A DNA stretch of 64,000 nucleotides from Xenopus tropicalis (taxonomy: Eukaryota; Chordata; Amphibia; Anura; Pipidae), in contig NC_030683.2 in assembly GCF_000004195.4 (NCBI RefSeq), positions 734,106 through 798,105 on the forward strand. Direction: 5' to 3'. The translations under genes and the position numbers were made by a program. Under the pieces are notes generated by a model. That model did not search any database. It was not told the origin of the DNA and was given only the letters and a program-made list of their open reading frames with translations. Numbering within the stretch: position 1 is the first letter of the stretch; every line of letters begins with the position of its first letter. Shown one piece after another: positions 33,836 through 46,358 of this stretch.

Positions 33836-33975
33836 AATGTAACTGAATCCTTTACTGTAACTCTCTACCCCGCTGTATCTCCTTACTGAACTCTATCCCG
33901 CCACTGGTAATCCCTTACTGTACTCTCTACCCCCCGCTGTTAATCTCCTTAGTGTACTCTCTCTAATATACCCCC
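33836..33975 (+). repeat. Short outlying copy of the 32-bp CTACTGTATCTCC array
   Basis: CTGTATCTCCTTACTG and TACTGTACTCTCTACCCC match the 35640-38925 unit. About four degraded copies abut the mobile-element copy. Confidence 0.8.
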
Positions 33976-33982
33976 TAGCTGC

Positions 33983-34260
33983 AGTGCTGTCAACTTCTAC
34001 GGTGCCGAGGGCCGAAATATTTCTCTACATACATGGTGGGAGGGCCACTATGGAAGCCATTTTTGACCACTCCCCTTTCTGAAACCACACCCACTTCAAA
34101 ACACACCTATTTTATCACAATGGTGGTAAGCACAGAAATCCCCAAATGCTTTGTCCTTACTGTGGGGATATCACCTATCATTCATATGTATATGGAAAGA
34201 ATTAATGTCATATTAAAATATAACTTAGGGACCAATTTAATGCTATTTTACAACTGCTAA
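33983..34260 (+). mobile_element. Interspersed repeat copy C, opposite orientation
   Basis: It starts CAGTGCTGTCAACTTCTACG and proceeds through GCCGAGGGCCG, CATGGTGGGAGG, ACCACTCCCC, CACCCACTTC, ATCACAATGG and TGGGGATATCACC. This is the order of copies A and B read on the other strand. It is the most complete copy, lacks any coding frame and is directly followed by the 34-bp array. Confidence 0.7.
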
Positions 34261-34299
34261 CAAAACTCCCACACAAACGCCCTGCCGGTTCATACTCCC

Positions 34300-35325
34300 A
34301 ACAAAGCAGCATAGGGCATGCAAGTATGGCACACAGCAGGCAGCACTCTGCCTGTCCTTATGCTGTTTTGTGTGTGCCATACTATGCCTGCCCTAACCCT
34401 GAACTGTGTGTGCCATACTCTGCCTGCCCTACCCCCGACTGTGTGTGCTATACTCTGCTGTCGCTATGCTGTCCTGTGGTGTGCCATACTCTGCCCTGTC
34501 CTAACACTGCCTGTGTGTGCCATATACTCTGCTTCCCTATGCTGCTCTTGTGTGCATCTCTGCCTGCCCCTACCGCTGGCCTGTGTGTGCCATACTCTAC
34601 TGCCTATGCTGGCTGTGTGTGCCATACTCTGCCTGCCCTACCCTGGACTGTGTGTGCCATACTTCGCCTGCCCTAACCCCGACTGTGTGTGCTAATAACT
34701 CTGCCCTGCCCTATGCTGGCTGTGTGTGCCATAACTCTGCCTGCCCTATCCCTGACTGTGTGTGCCATACTCTGCCTGACCTACCGGAACTGTGTGTGCT
34801 ATAACCTCTTGGCCTGTCCTAACGTGGCTGTGCTGTGTGTGCCATAACTCTGCTGTCCTAAACCCTGCCTGTGTGTGCCATACTCTGCCTTCCCTATGCC
34901 TGCCTCTGTGTGCCATACTCTGCCTGCGCTAACCTGCCTGTGTGTGCATAACTCTACATGCCCCTATGCTGGCTGTGTGTGCCATACTCTGCCCTGCCCT
35001 ACCCTGACTGTGTGTGCATATCTTCGCTGCCCCTACCCGACTGTTGTGTGCCAACTCCGCCTGCCCTATGCTTGCCTGTGTGTGATAACTTCTGCCTGCC
35101 CCACGCCGACTGTGTGTGCCATACCCTCCCTGACCTATGCTGGCCTATGTGTGCCCATACACTGCCCTGCCTAATGCTGCCTATGTGTGCCATACTATCT
35201 ACCTGCCTATGCCGCCTATGTGTGCCATAACCCTTCACCTGACCTAATGCCTGCCTTGTGTGCCATAAACCCTCCGAACCTATGCTGGCTGTATGTGGCC
35301 ATACTCTGCTACAGTACCTATGTCT
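34300..35325 (+). repeat. 34-bp TGCCATACTCTGCC array, direct orientation
   Basis: Same family as 10738-12826, with CCCTGACTGTGTG and GCTGGCTGTGTG variants, about 31 copies. It is cleaner than the first array but still has scattered indels. Confidence 0.93.
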
Positions 35326-35535
35326 GAGGTGTGAGTAAGTGAACATGGGGGTGATATACGCCTGAGCCTGAAAGGTGTGAAGAAGTGAACAATGGGGGTG
35401 ATTACAGCCTGAGCCTGAGGTGGGAAACACCTGCAGGGGGGGAACATACAGGGATTAAAGGTGGAACACACAGGGGATTTACATATTTAAAACAATACAG
35501 GGGGATTACAGCCTGAATCTTGAGGTGAGAACCAT
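35326..35535 (+). repeat. About 55-bp tandem repeat, 3-4 copies
   Basis: Copies contain GCCTGAGCCTGAGGTG, GAACA and GGGGGTGATTACA or GGGGATTACA. The last unit is partial. Confidence 0.7.
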
Positions 35536-35637
35536 GCAGGGGGGCGTTAATCTCAAAGTATTGATACATTTAAATGCTTACACAAAGGTCAGGCATCAAA
35601 GGCAGCCAGACAGGTGGGGGGCCGCCGTGGACGACTG

Positions 35638-38600
35638 CCCCTACTGTACTCCTTACTGTACTCATACCCCCTACTGTATCTCCTTACTGTACTCTATACC
35701 GCCCCTACTGTATCTCCTTACTGTACTCTATACTCCCTACTGTATCTCCTTACTGTACTCTATAAACGCCCCACTGTATCTGTGCCCTTACTGTACTCTA
35801 ATACCCCTACTGTATCTCCTTACTGTACTCTATACCCCCTACTGTATCTGTGCTCCTTACTGTACTCTATAGGCCCCCTACTGTATCTGTGCCCCTTACT
35901 GTACTCTATACCCCTACTGTATCTCCTTACTGTGAACTCTATACCCCTACTGTATCTCCTTACTGTACTCTATACCCCTACTGTATCTCCTTACTGTACT
36001 CTATACCCCCTACTGTATCTGTGCCCCTTACTGTACTCTATACCCCCTACTGTATCTCCTTACTGTACTCTATACCCCCTACTGTATCTCCTTACTGTAC
36101 TCTATACCCCCCTACTGTATCTGTGGCTCACCTTACTGTACTCTATACCCCCTACTGTATCTCCTTACTGTACTCTATACCCCCTACTGTATCTGTGCTC
36201 CTTACTGTACTCTATACCCCCTACTGTATCTCCTTACTGTACTCTATACCCGCCTACTGTATCTGTGCTCCTTACTGTACTCTATACCCCCTACTGTATC
36301 TCCTTACTGTACTCTATACCCCTACTGAATCTGTGCTCCTTACTGTACTCTATAACCCCTACTGTATCTCCTTACTGTAGCTCTATACCCCGCTACTGTA
36401 TCTCCTTACTGTACTCTATACCCCCTACTGTATCTCCTTACTGTACTCTATACCCCCTACTGTATCTCCTTACTGTACTCTATACCCCCTACTGTATCTC
36501 CTTACTGTACTCTATACCCCCTACTGTATCTCCTTACTGTACTCTATACCCCCACACTGTATCTGTGCCCTTACTGTACTCTATACCCCCTACTGTATCT
36601 CCTTACTGTACTCTATAGATACCCCCTACTGTATCTGTGCTCCTTACTGTACTCTATACCCCCTACTGTATCTGTGCCCCTTACTGTACTCTATACCCCC
36701 TACTGTATCTCCTTACTGTACTCTATACGCCCCTACTGTATCTCCTTACTGTACTCTATACCCCCTACTGTATCTGTGCCCCTTACTGTACTCTATACCC
36801 CCTACTGTATCTCCTTACTGTACTCTATACCCCCTACTGTATCTCCTTACTGTACTCTATAACCCCCTACTGTATCTGTGCTCCTTACTGTACTCTATAC
36901 CCCTACTGTATCTCCTTACTGTACTCTATAACTTCCCCTACTGTATCTGTGCTCCTTACTGTACTCTATACCCCTACTGTATCTCTACTGTACTCTATAC
37001 CCCCTACTGAATCTGTGCTCCTTACTGTACTCTATACCCCCTACTGTATCTGTGCTCCTTACTGTCTCTATACCCCCTACTCTTATCTTGTTGTATCTCC
37101 TTACTGTACTCTATAACCCCTACTGTATCTCCTTACTGTACTCTATACCCGCTACTGTATCTGTGCTCCTTACTGTACTCTATACCCCCTACTGTATCTC
37201 CTTACTGTACTCTATACCCCCTACTGTATCTCCTTACTGTACTCTATACCCCCTACTGTATCTGTGCTCCTTACTGTACTCTATACCCCCCTAACTGTTA
37301 TCGCTCCCTTTACTGTCTCTATACCCCTACTGTATCTCCTTACTGTACTCTATACCCCCTACTGTATCTCCTTACTGTACTCTATACCCCCTACTGTATC
37401 TCCTTACTGTACTCTATACCCCCTACTGTATCTGTGCTCCTTACTGTACTCTATACCCCCTACTGTATCTGTGCTCCTTACTGTACTCTATACCCCCTAC
37501 TGTATCTCCTTACTGTACTCTATACCCCCTAACTGTATCTCCTTACTGTACTCTATACCCCCTACTGTATCTCCTTACTGTACTCTATACCCCCTACTGT
37601 ATCTCCTTACTGTATCTCTATACCCCCTACTGTATCTCCTTACTGTACTCTATACCCCTACTGTATCTCCTTACTGTACTCTATACCCCCTACTGTATCT
37701 CCTTACTGTACTCTATACCCCCTACTGTATCTCCTTACTGTACTCTATACCCCACTGTATCTGTATCTCCTTACTGTACTCTATACCGGCCTACTGTATC
37801 TCCTTACTGTACTCTATACCCCCTACTGTATCTGTATCTCCTTACTGTACTCTATACCCCCTACTGTATCTCCTTACTGTACTCTATACCGCCGCTACTG
37901 TATCTCCTTACTGTACTCTATACCCCTACTGTATCTCCTTACTGTACTCTATTCCCCCCGTAACTGTATCTCCTTACTGACTCTATACCCCCTACTGTAT
38001 CTCCTTACTGTACTCTATACCCCCTACTGTATCTCCTTACTGTACTCTATTACCCCTACTGTATCTCCTTACTGTACTCTATACCCCCCCTACTGTATCT
38101 CCTTACTGTACTCTCTACCCCCTACTGTATCTATGCTCCTTACTGTACTCTATACCCCCTACTGTATCTGTGCTCCTTACTGTACTCTATACCCCCTACT
38201 GTATCTCCTTACTGTACTCTCTACCCCCTTTACACCCTGTAATCTGTGCCCCTTACTGTACTCTATACCCCCTACTGTATCTGGTGCTCCTTACTGTACT
38301 CTATACCCCCTACTGTATCTGTGCTCCTTACTGTACTCTATACCTCCTACTGTATCTCCTTACTGTACTCTCTACCCCCTACTGTATCTGTGCCCCTTAC
38401 TGTACTCTATACCCCCTACTGTATCTCCTTACTGTACTCTATACCCCCTACTGTATCTCCTTACTGTACTCTATACCCCCTACTGTCTCCTTACTGTACT
38501 CTATACCCCCTATGTATCTGTGCCCCTTACTGTACTCTATACCCCCTACTGTATCTGTGCTCCTTACTGTACTCTATACCTCCTACTGTATCTCCTTACT

Positions 38601-38927
38601 GTACTCTCTACCCCCTACTGTATCTGTGCCCTTACTGTACTCTATACCTCCTACTGTATCTCCCTACCTGTACTCTATACCCCCTACTGTACTCTGTGCT
38701 CCTTACTGTACTCTATACCTCCTACTGTATCTCCTTACTGTACTCTCTACCCCTAACTGTATCTGTGCCCCTTACTGTACTCTATACCCCCTACTGTATC
38801 TCCTTACTGTACTCTATACCCCCTACTGTATCCTCCTTACTGTACTCTATACCCCTACTGTATCTCCTTACTGTACTCTATACCCCTACTGTATCTCCTT
38901 ACTGTACTCTATACCCCCTGCTGCATC
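35638..38927 (+). repeat. 32-bp minisatellite with a 37-bp variant
   Basis: The main unit is CTACTGTATCTCCTTACTGT plus ACTCTATACCCC. Variant units insert TGTGC (TCTGTGCTCCTTAC or TCTGTGCCCCTTAC). About 98 copies are present with low noise. Mixed 32/37 spacing makes all frames drift, giving spurious Tyr/Leu/Pro-rich proteins. Confidence 0.96.
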
Positions 38928-39545
38928 TGAACTATTAGTGCATCCCCTGCACCATTTTGGCTGCTCCGTTGGGTCATGTGACGTCGCATTATGATGTTTC
39001 GCTTGAGGAGGTCGCATTGGGATCTGCACTTTGCATTTGCTTCGCCTCGGACTGATTTTTCTTGAAAAAGGTTCAGCTTCCCCTTTAAATAGATGTGGTG
39101 CAGTGCCCCCATTTGGTGTGTCCGGGCCTGCTCTGCCCCAGCAGGGTCAGCCCTACCCCCCCCCGGAGCGCTTGGTGATGCCACAGGGGTAACAATAAGA
39201 TTCAGATTATCGGCCAATGAGAAGCTGCTGACAGATTTGGTGCTTTCATATCTTTCTGGGATTATCTGTCCCAGACCCACTGAGCCCTGACCGAGCCACT
39301 TGCCTTATTGCCCCTCCGGCGCCGCCCCCCTCATTCTCACTGAGGAGCCATGAAAGGGAAACACCCTCGGCGCTGGCCCATTTGTATGGTAAGATTCTGT
39401 TCCCAGAACCCTCTGTGCAGAACCAGAACCTCTTCACTTCAATATCACCCTAATCCTCTGGGAAATTCCTCTGTTATTAACCAGCCGGGGGCTCATCTCC
39501 TGCACAGAGACCCCCTCTGCATTGACTTCATTCTTCTGTTGGACC
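38928..39545 (+). other. Single-copy island with a possible unidentified first exon
   Basis: A CCAAT motif (near 39214) precedes ATG at 39350, which reads 13 codons (MKGKHPRRWPICM) to a GTAAGA donor at 39389. The ATG context (GCC before, A at +4) is favourable. The peptide matches nothing I recognise and no second exon is visible before the arrays, so this is only a candidate. Confidence 0.3.
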
Positions 39546-40070
39546 TGGAGGTACTGACTGGGCTGTGGGATATGGACCTACTGACCTACTGACTGGGCTG
39601 TGGGATATGGACCTACTGACTGGGCTGTGGGATATGGACCTACTGACCTACTGACTGGGCTGTGGGATATGGACCTACTGACTGGGCTGTGGGACTATGG
39701 ACCTACTGACCTACTGACTGGGCTGTGGGATATGGACCTACTGACCTATTGACTGGGCTGTGGGATATGGACCTACTGACCTACTGACTGGGCTGTGGGA
39801 TATGGACCTACTGACTGGGCTGTGGGATATGGACCTACTGACCTACTGACTGGGCTGTGGGATATGGACCTACTGACCTACTGACTGGGCTGTGGGATAT
39901 GGACCTACTGACCTACTGACTGGGCTGTGGGATAGTGGGACTACTGACTGGGCTGTGGGATATGGACCTACTGACCTACTGACTGGGCTGTGGGATATGG
40001 ACCTACTGACCTACTGACTGGGCTGTGGGATATGGACCTACTGACCTTCTGACTGGGCTGTGGGATATAA
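39546..40070 (+). repeat. 27/35-bp minisatellite
   Basis: GACTGGGCTGTGGGATATGG plus ACCTACT alternates with a version carrying an extra GACCTACT. About 17 copies end at an (AT)n run near 40068-40082. Confidence 0.95.
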
Positions 40071-40082
40071 ATATATATATAT
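40068..40082 (+). repeat. (AT)n microsatellite
   Basis: AAATATATATATATAT lies directly between two minisatellites. Confidence 0.8.
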
Positions 40083-40129
40083 ATCCCAGAGCGGAAAGGT
40101 GTGGATATGAAGGCGTGGGTTGGTGCTGT

Positions 40130-40490
40130 ATAAGTTGGTGCTGGATAAGGGTTTGTGGGTTTGGGCCGGAGCTGGATAAGGGTTTGTGGGTTTGGGCCGG
40201 AGCTGGATAAGGGTTTGTGGGTTTGGGTTGGTGCTAGATAAGGGTTTGTGGGTTTGGGTCGGTGCTGGATAAGGGTTTGTGGGTTTGGGCCGGAGCTGGA
40301 TAAGGGTTTGTGGGTTTGGGTTGGTGCTAGATAAGGGTTTGTGGGTTTGGGTCGGTGCTGGATAAGGGTTTGTGGGTTTGGGTCGGAGCTGGATAAGGGT
40401 TTGTGGGTTTGGGTCGGAGCTGGATAAGGGTTTGTGGGTTTGGGTCGGAGCTGGATAAGGGTTTGTGGGTTTGGGTCGGGTGTGGGTTGA
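40130..40490 (+). repeat. 31-bp minisatellite
   Basis: The unit is GCTGGATAAGGGTTTGTGGG plus TTTGGGTCGGA, about 11.5 copies with GCCGGA, GTCGGA and TTGGTGCTAGA variants. Clean spacing. Confidence 0.95.
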
Positions 40491-41030
40491 GGTTCTGGGC
40501 AGCTCACAGGTCTGTATATTAGACAGTTTCCTACACAATAAGAGACCCATACACACAATGGCACAAGCCTTCGGCTGCCGTTACATCATGATGAGGATGA
40601 GGAAGGTTTCACCTTGGTGCTGAGGATTCAGCCGATGCCCATACAGCACCATAGGCGCTAATGATTAACCGGTACTGTCCAATTACTCTTCAGCTCTTCC
40701 CGCCCCATACTGGTCCCACTGGGTTGTTGTGGGCTCCCTTATCTGCCCCATGTCTCGCTGGCATTTATCAGCCCCTCTTATCAGCTGTCACATCCGGAAG
40801 TGCTGGGGCTCATGGGAAATGCTGGTGGAACCGGGCCGAGCGGCCAGAACTGATTTATAGTCGGCACCGCGCTGTGAGGTCCCACAAGGTCACACTGGCT
40901 GAATATTAAACACAACAATGTAGTAAACAAAGTAGTGAGAAACACAAGTCATTTCCTCCCAAGGTGCATAGTAAGGCAAGTGCCCCATTTGCCTGACTAT
41001 ACACACCTGTGCCAACCTGCACGCTGCATA
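40491..41030. other. Single-copy intergenic spacer
   Basis: No gene recognised. Short frames without splice or domain support. Confidence 0.45.
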
Positions 41031-41034
41031 GCGG

Positions 41035-44000
41035 AACGTCAGGATGTTGGGGTACCTGTGTATAGTGAATGTCAGGATGTTGGGGTACCTGTGTATAGTG
41101 AATGTCAGGATGTTGGGGTACCTGTGTATAGTGAATGTCAGGGGTACCTGTGTATACTGAATGTCAGGGTGTTGGGGTACCTGTGTATAGTGAATGTCAG
41201 GGTGTTGGGGTACCTGCGTATAGTGAATGTCAGGGTGTTGGGGTACCTGCGTATAGTGAATGTTAGGATGTTGGGGTACCTGCGTATAGTGAATGTCAGG
41301 GTGTTGGGGTACCTGTGTATAGTGAATGTCAGGATGTTGGGGTACCTGCGTATAGTGAATGTCAGGATGTTTGGGTACCTGCATTAGTGATGTCAGAATG
41401 TTAATAGTGAATGTCAGGATGTTGGGGTACCTGCGTATAGTGAATGTCAGGATGTTGGGGTACCTGCGTATAGTGAATGTCAGGGTGTTTGGGGGTACCT
41501 GCGTATAGTGAATGTCAGGGTGTTGGGGTACCTGTGTATAGTGAATGTCAGGATGTTGGGGTACCTGTGTATAGTGAATGTCAGGATGTTGGGGTACCTG
41601 TGTATAGTGAATGTCAGGATGTTGGGGTACCTGTGTATACCTGAATGTCAGGGTGTTGGGGTACCTGCGTATAGTGAATGTCAGGGTGTTGGGGTACCTG
41701 CGTATAGTGAATGTTAGGATGTTGGGGTACCTGCGTATAGTGAATGTTAGGATGTTGGGGTACCTGTGTATAGTGAATGTCAGGATGTTGGGGTACCTGT
41801 GTATAGTGAATGTCAGGGTGTTGGGGTACCTGCGTATAGTGAATGTTAGGATGTTGGGGTACCTGCGTATAGTGAATGTCAGGGTGTTGGGGTACCTGTG
41901 TATAGTGAATGTCAGGATGTTGGGGTACCTGCGTATAGTGAATGTCAGGATGTTGGGGTACTGCCATATAGTGAATGTCAGGGTGTTGGGGTACCTGGTA
42001 TAGTGAATGTCAGGATGTTGGGGTACCTGCGTATAGTGAATGTCAGGGTGTTTTGGGTACCTGTGTATAGTGAATGTCAGGATGTTGGGGTACCTGCATA
42101 TAGTGAATGTCAGGATGTTGGGGTACCTGCGTATAGTGAATGTAGGGTGTTGGGGTACCTGCGTATAGTGAATGTCAGGATGTTGGGGTACCTGTGTATA
42201 GTGAATGTCAGGGTGTTGGGGTACCTTGTATAGTGAATGTCAGGGTGTTGGGGTACCTGTGTATAGTGAATATCAGGATGTTGGGGTACCTGTGTATAGT
42301 GAATGTCAGGATGTTGGGGTACCTGTGTATAGTGAATGTCAGGTGTTGGGGTACCTGTGTATAGTGAATGTCAGGATGTTGGGGTACCTGTGTATAGTGA
42401 ATGTCAGGGTGTTGGGGTACCTGCGTATAGTGAATGTCAGGGTGTTGGGGTACCTGTGTATAGTGAATGTCAGGGTGTTGGGGTACCTGTGTATATGAAT
42501 GTCAGGACGTTGTGGGGTACCTGTGTATAGTGAATGTCAGGATGTTGGGGTACCTGTGTATAGTGAATGTCAGGATGTTGGGGTACCTGCGTATAGTGAA
42601 TGTCAGGGTGTTGGGGTACCTGCGTATAGTGAATGTCAGGGTGTTGGGGTACCTGCGTATAGTGAATGTCAGGATGTTGGGGTACCTGCATATAGTGAAT
42701 GTCAGGAATTGTTGGGGTACCTGTGTATAGTGAATGTCAGGATGTTGGGGTACCTGCGTATAGTGAATGTCAGGGTGTTTGGGTACCTGTGTATAGTGAA
42801 TGTCAGGATGTTGGGGTACCTGCGTATAGTGAATGTCAGGATGTTGGGGTACCTGCGTATAGTGAATGTCAGGGTGTTTGGGTACCTGTGTATAGTGAAT
42901 GTCAGGATGTTGGGGTACCTGCGTATAGTGAATGTCAGGATGTTGGGGTACCTGTGTATAGTGAATGTCAGGGTGGTTGGGTACCTGCGTATACTGAATG
43001 TCAGGGTGTTGGGGTACCTGTGTATAGTGAATGTCAGGGTGTTGGGGTACCTGCGTATACTGAATGTCAGGGTGTTGGGGTACCTGTGTATACTGAATGT
43101 CAGGGTGTTGGGGTACCTGTGTATACTGAATGTCAGGGTGTTGGGGTACCTGTGTATACTGAATGTCAGGATGTTGGGGTACCTGTGTATAGTGAATGTC
43201 AGGATGTTGGGGTACCTGTGTATAGTGAATGTCAGGGTGTTGGGGTACCTGTGTATAGTGAATGTCAGGGTGTTGGGGTACCTGTGTATACTGAATGTCA
43301 GGGTGTTGGGGTACCTGCGTATAGTGAATGTAGGGTGTTGGGGTACCTGCCGTATAGTGAATGTCAGGATGTTGGGGTACCTGTGTATAGTGAATGTCAG
43401 GATGTTGGGGTACCTGCGTATAGTGAATGTCAGGGTGTTGGGGTACCTGCGTATAGTGAATGTCAGGATGTTGGGGTACCTGTGTATAGTGAATGTCAGG
43501 AATGTTGGGGTACCTGCGTATAGTGAATGTCAGGTGTTGGGGTACCTGGTATAGTGAATGTCAGGTGTTGGGGTACCTGTGTATAGTGAATGTCAGGGTG
43601 TTGGGGTACCTGTGTATACTGAATGTCAGGGTGTTGGGGTACCTGTGTATAGTGAATGTCAGGATGTTGGGGTACCTGTGTATAGTGAATGTCAGGATGT
43701 TGGGGTACCTGTGTATAGTGAATGTCAGGGATGTTGGGGTACCTGTGTATACTGAATGTCAGGGTGTTGGGGTACCTGCGATAGTGAATGTCAGGGTGTT
43801 GGGGTACCTGCGTATAGTGAATGTCAGGGTGTTGGGGTACCTGCGTATAGTGAATGTCAGGATGTTGGGGTACCTGCATATAGTGAATGTCAGGGTGTTG
43901 GGGTACCTGCGTATAGTGAATGTCAGGATGTTGGGGTACCTGCGTATAGTGAATGTCAGGGTGTTTGGGTACCTGTGTATAGTGAATGTCAGGATGTTGG

Positions 44001-46358
44001 GGTACCTGCCATATAGTGAATGTCAGGATGTTGGGGTACCTGCGTATAGTGAATGTAAGGGTGTTGGGGTACCTGCGTATAGTGAATGTCAGGATGTTGG
44101 GGTACCTGTGTATAGTGAATGTCAGGGTGTTGGGGTACCTGTGTATAGTGAATGTCCCAGGGTGTTGGGGTACCTGTGTATAGTGAATGCAGGTGTTGGG
44201 GTACCTGTGTATAGTGAATGTCAGGATGTTGGGGTACCTGTGTATAGTGAATGTCAGGATGTTGGGGTACCTGTGTATAGTGAATGTCAGGATGTTGGGG
44301 TACCTGTGTTGTATAGTGAATGTCAGGGTGTTGGGGTACCTGCGTATAGTGAATGTCAGGGTGTTGGGGTACCTGTGTATAGTGAATGTCAGGGTGTTGG
44401 GGTACCTGTGTATAGTGAATGTCAGGGAGCACTTGGGGTACCTGTGTATAGTGAATGTCAGGATGTTGGGGTACCTGTGTATAGTGAATGTCAGGATGTT
44501 GGGGTACCTGCGTATAGTGAATGTCAGGGTGTTGGGGTACCTGCGTATACTGAATGTCAGGGTGTTGGGGTACCTGCGTATAGTGAATGTCAGGATGTTG
44601 GGGTACCTGCGTATAGTGAATGTCAGGATGTTGGGGTACCTGTGTATAGTGAATGTCAGGATGTTGGGGTACCTGTGTATAGTGAATGTCAGGGTGTTGG
44701 GGTACCTGCGTATAATGAATGTCAGGGTGTTGGGGTACCTGTGTATAGTGAATGTCAGGGTGTGGGGTACCTGCGTATACTGAATGTCAGGGTGTTGGGG
44801 TACCTGCGTATAGTGAATGTCAGGATGTTGGGGTACCTGCGTATAGTGAATGTCAGGATGTTGGGGTACCTGTGTATAGTGAATGTCAGGATGTTGGGGT
44901 ACCTGTGTATAGTGAATGTCAGGGTGTTGGGGTACCTGCGTATAGTGAATGTCAGGGTGTTGGGGTACCTGTGTATAGTGAATGTCAGGGTGTTGGGGTA
45001 CCTGCGTATAGTGAATGTCAGGGTGTTGGGGTACCTGTGTATAGTGAATGTCAGGGTGTTGGGGTACCTGTGTATAGTGAATGTCAGGGTGTTGGGGTAC
45101 CTGTGTATAGTGAATGTCAGGATGTTGGGGTACCTGTGTATAGTGAATGTCAGGATGTTGGGGTACCTGTGTATAGTGAATGTCAGGGTGTTGGGGTACC
45201 TGTGTATAGTGAATGTCAGGGTGTTGGGGTACCTGTGTATAGTGAATGTCAGGGTGTTGGGGTACCTGCGTATAGTGAATGTCAGGGTGTTGGGGTACCT
45301 GCGTATAGTGAATGTCAGGATGTTGGGGTACCTGTGTATAGTGAATGTCAGGATGTTGGGGTACCTGCGTATAGTGAATGTCAGGGTGTTGGGGTACCTG
45401 CGTATAGTGAATGTCAGGATGTTGGGGTACCTGCGTATAGTGAATGTCAGGATGTTGGGGTACCTGCGTATAGTGAATGTCAGGGTGTTGGGGTACCTGC
45501 GTATAGTGAATGTCAGGGTGTTGGGGTACCTGTGTATAGTGAATGTCAGGGTGTTGGGGTACCTGTGTATAGTGAATGTCAGGATGTTGGGGTACCTGTG
45601 TATAGTGAATGTCAGGGTGTTGGGGTACCTGTGTATAGTGAATGTCAGGATGTTGGGGTACCTGTGTATAGTGAATGTCAGGATGTTGGGGTACCTGCGT
45701 ATAGTGAATGTCAGGGTGTTGGGGTACCTTGGAGGAAAGTCCGAGGTGTTGGGGTACCTGTGAAGTGAATGTCAGGGTGTTGGGGTACCTGCGTATAGTG
45801 AATGTCAGGGTGTTGGGGTGACCTGCGTATAGTGAATGTCAGGATGTTGGGGTACCTGTGTATAGTGAATGTCAGGTGTTGGGGTACCTGCGTATAGTGA
45901 ATGTCAGGATGTTGGGGTACCTGTGTATAGTGAATGTCAGGGTGTTGGGGTACCTGCGTATAGTGAATGTCAGGGTGTTGGGGTACCTGTGTATAGTGAA
46001 TGTCAGGGTGTTGGGGTACCTGCGTATAGTGAATGTCAGGGTGTTGGGGTACCTGTGTATAGTGAATGTCAGGGTGTTGGGGTACCTGTGTATTGAGATA
46101 GTCAGGGTGTTGGGGTACCTGCGTATAGTGAATGTCAGGGTGTTGGGGTACCTGTGTATAGTGAATGTCAGGAGTGTTGGGGTACCTGCGTATAGTGAAT
46201 GTCAGGTTGTTGGGGTACCTGTGTATAGTGAATGTCAGGATGTTGGGGTACCTGTGTATAGTGAATGTCAGGATGTGTTTTGGGACCTGTTCGTATAGTG
46301 ATGGTCGGGTGTATGGGGGTAGCCTGCGTATTACTGCGAAGGTCAGGGGTGTTGCGGA
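41035..46358 (+). repeat. 33-bp giant minisatellite, left part
   Basis: The unit is GTCAGGATGTTGGGGTACCT plus GTGTATAGTGAAT. About 160 copies lie left of the gap. Variable positions are A/G in GGATG/GGGTG, T/C in CTGTG/CTGCG and G/C in TATAGTG/TATACTG. 33 bp is 11 codons, so frames such as YLCIVNVRMLG run for hundreds of residues; none is a gene. Each unit has a KpnI site. Confidence 0.97.

Noticed and set aside
43493..45763. 756-residue open frame of YLCIVNVRMLG repeats
   Set aside because: It is the 33-bp minisatellite read through. Several frames and the reverse strand are equally open, and there are no splice or domain signals.
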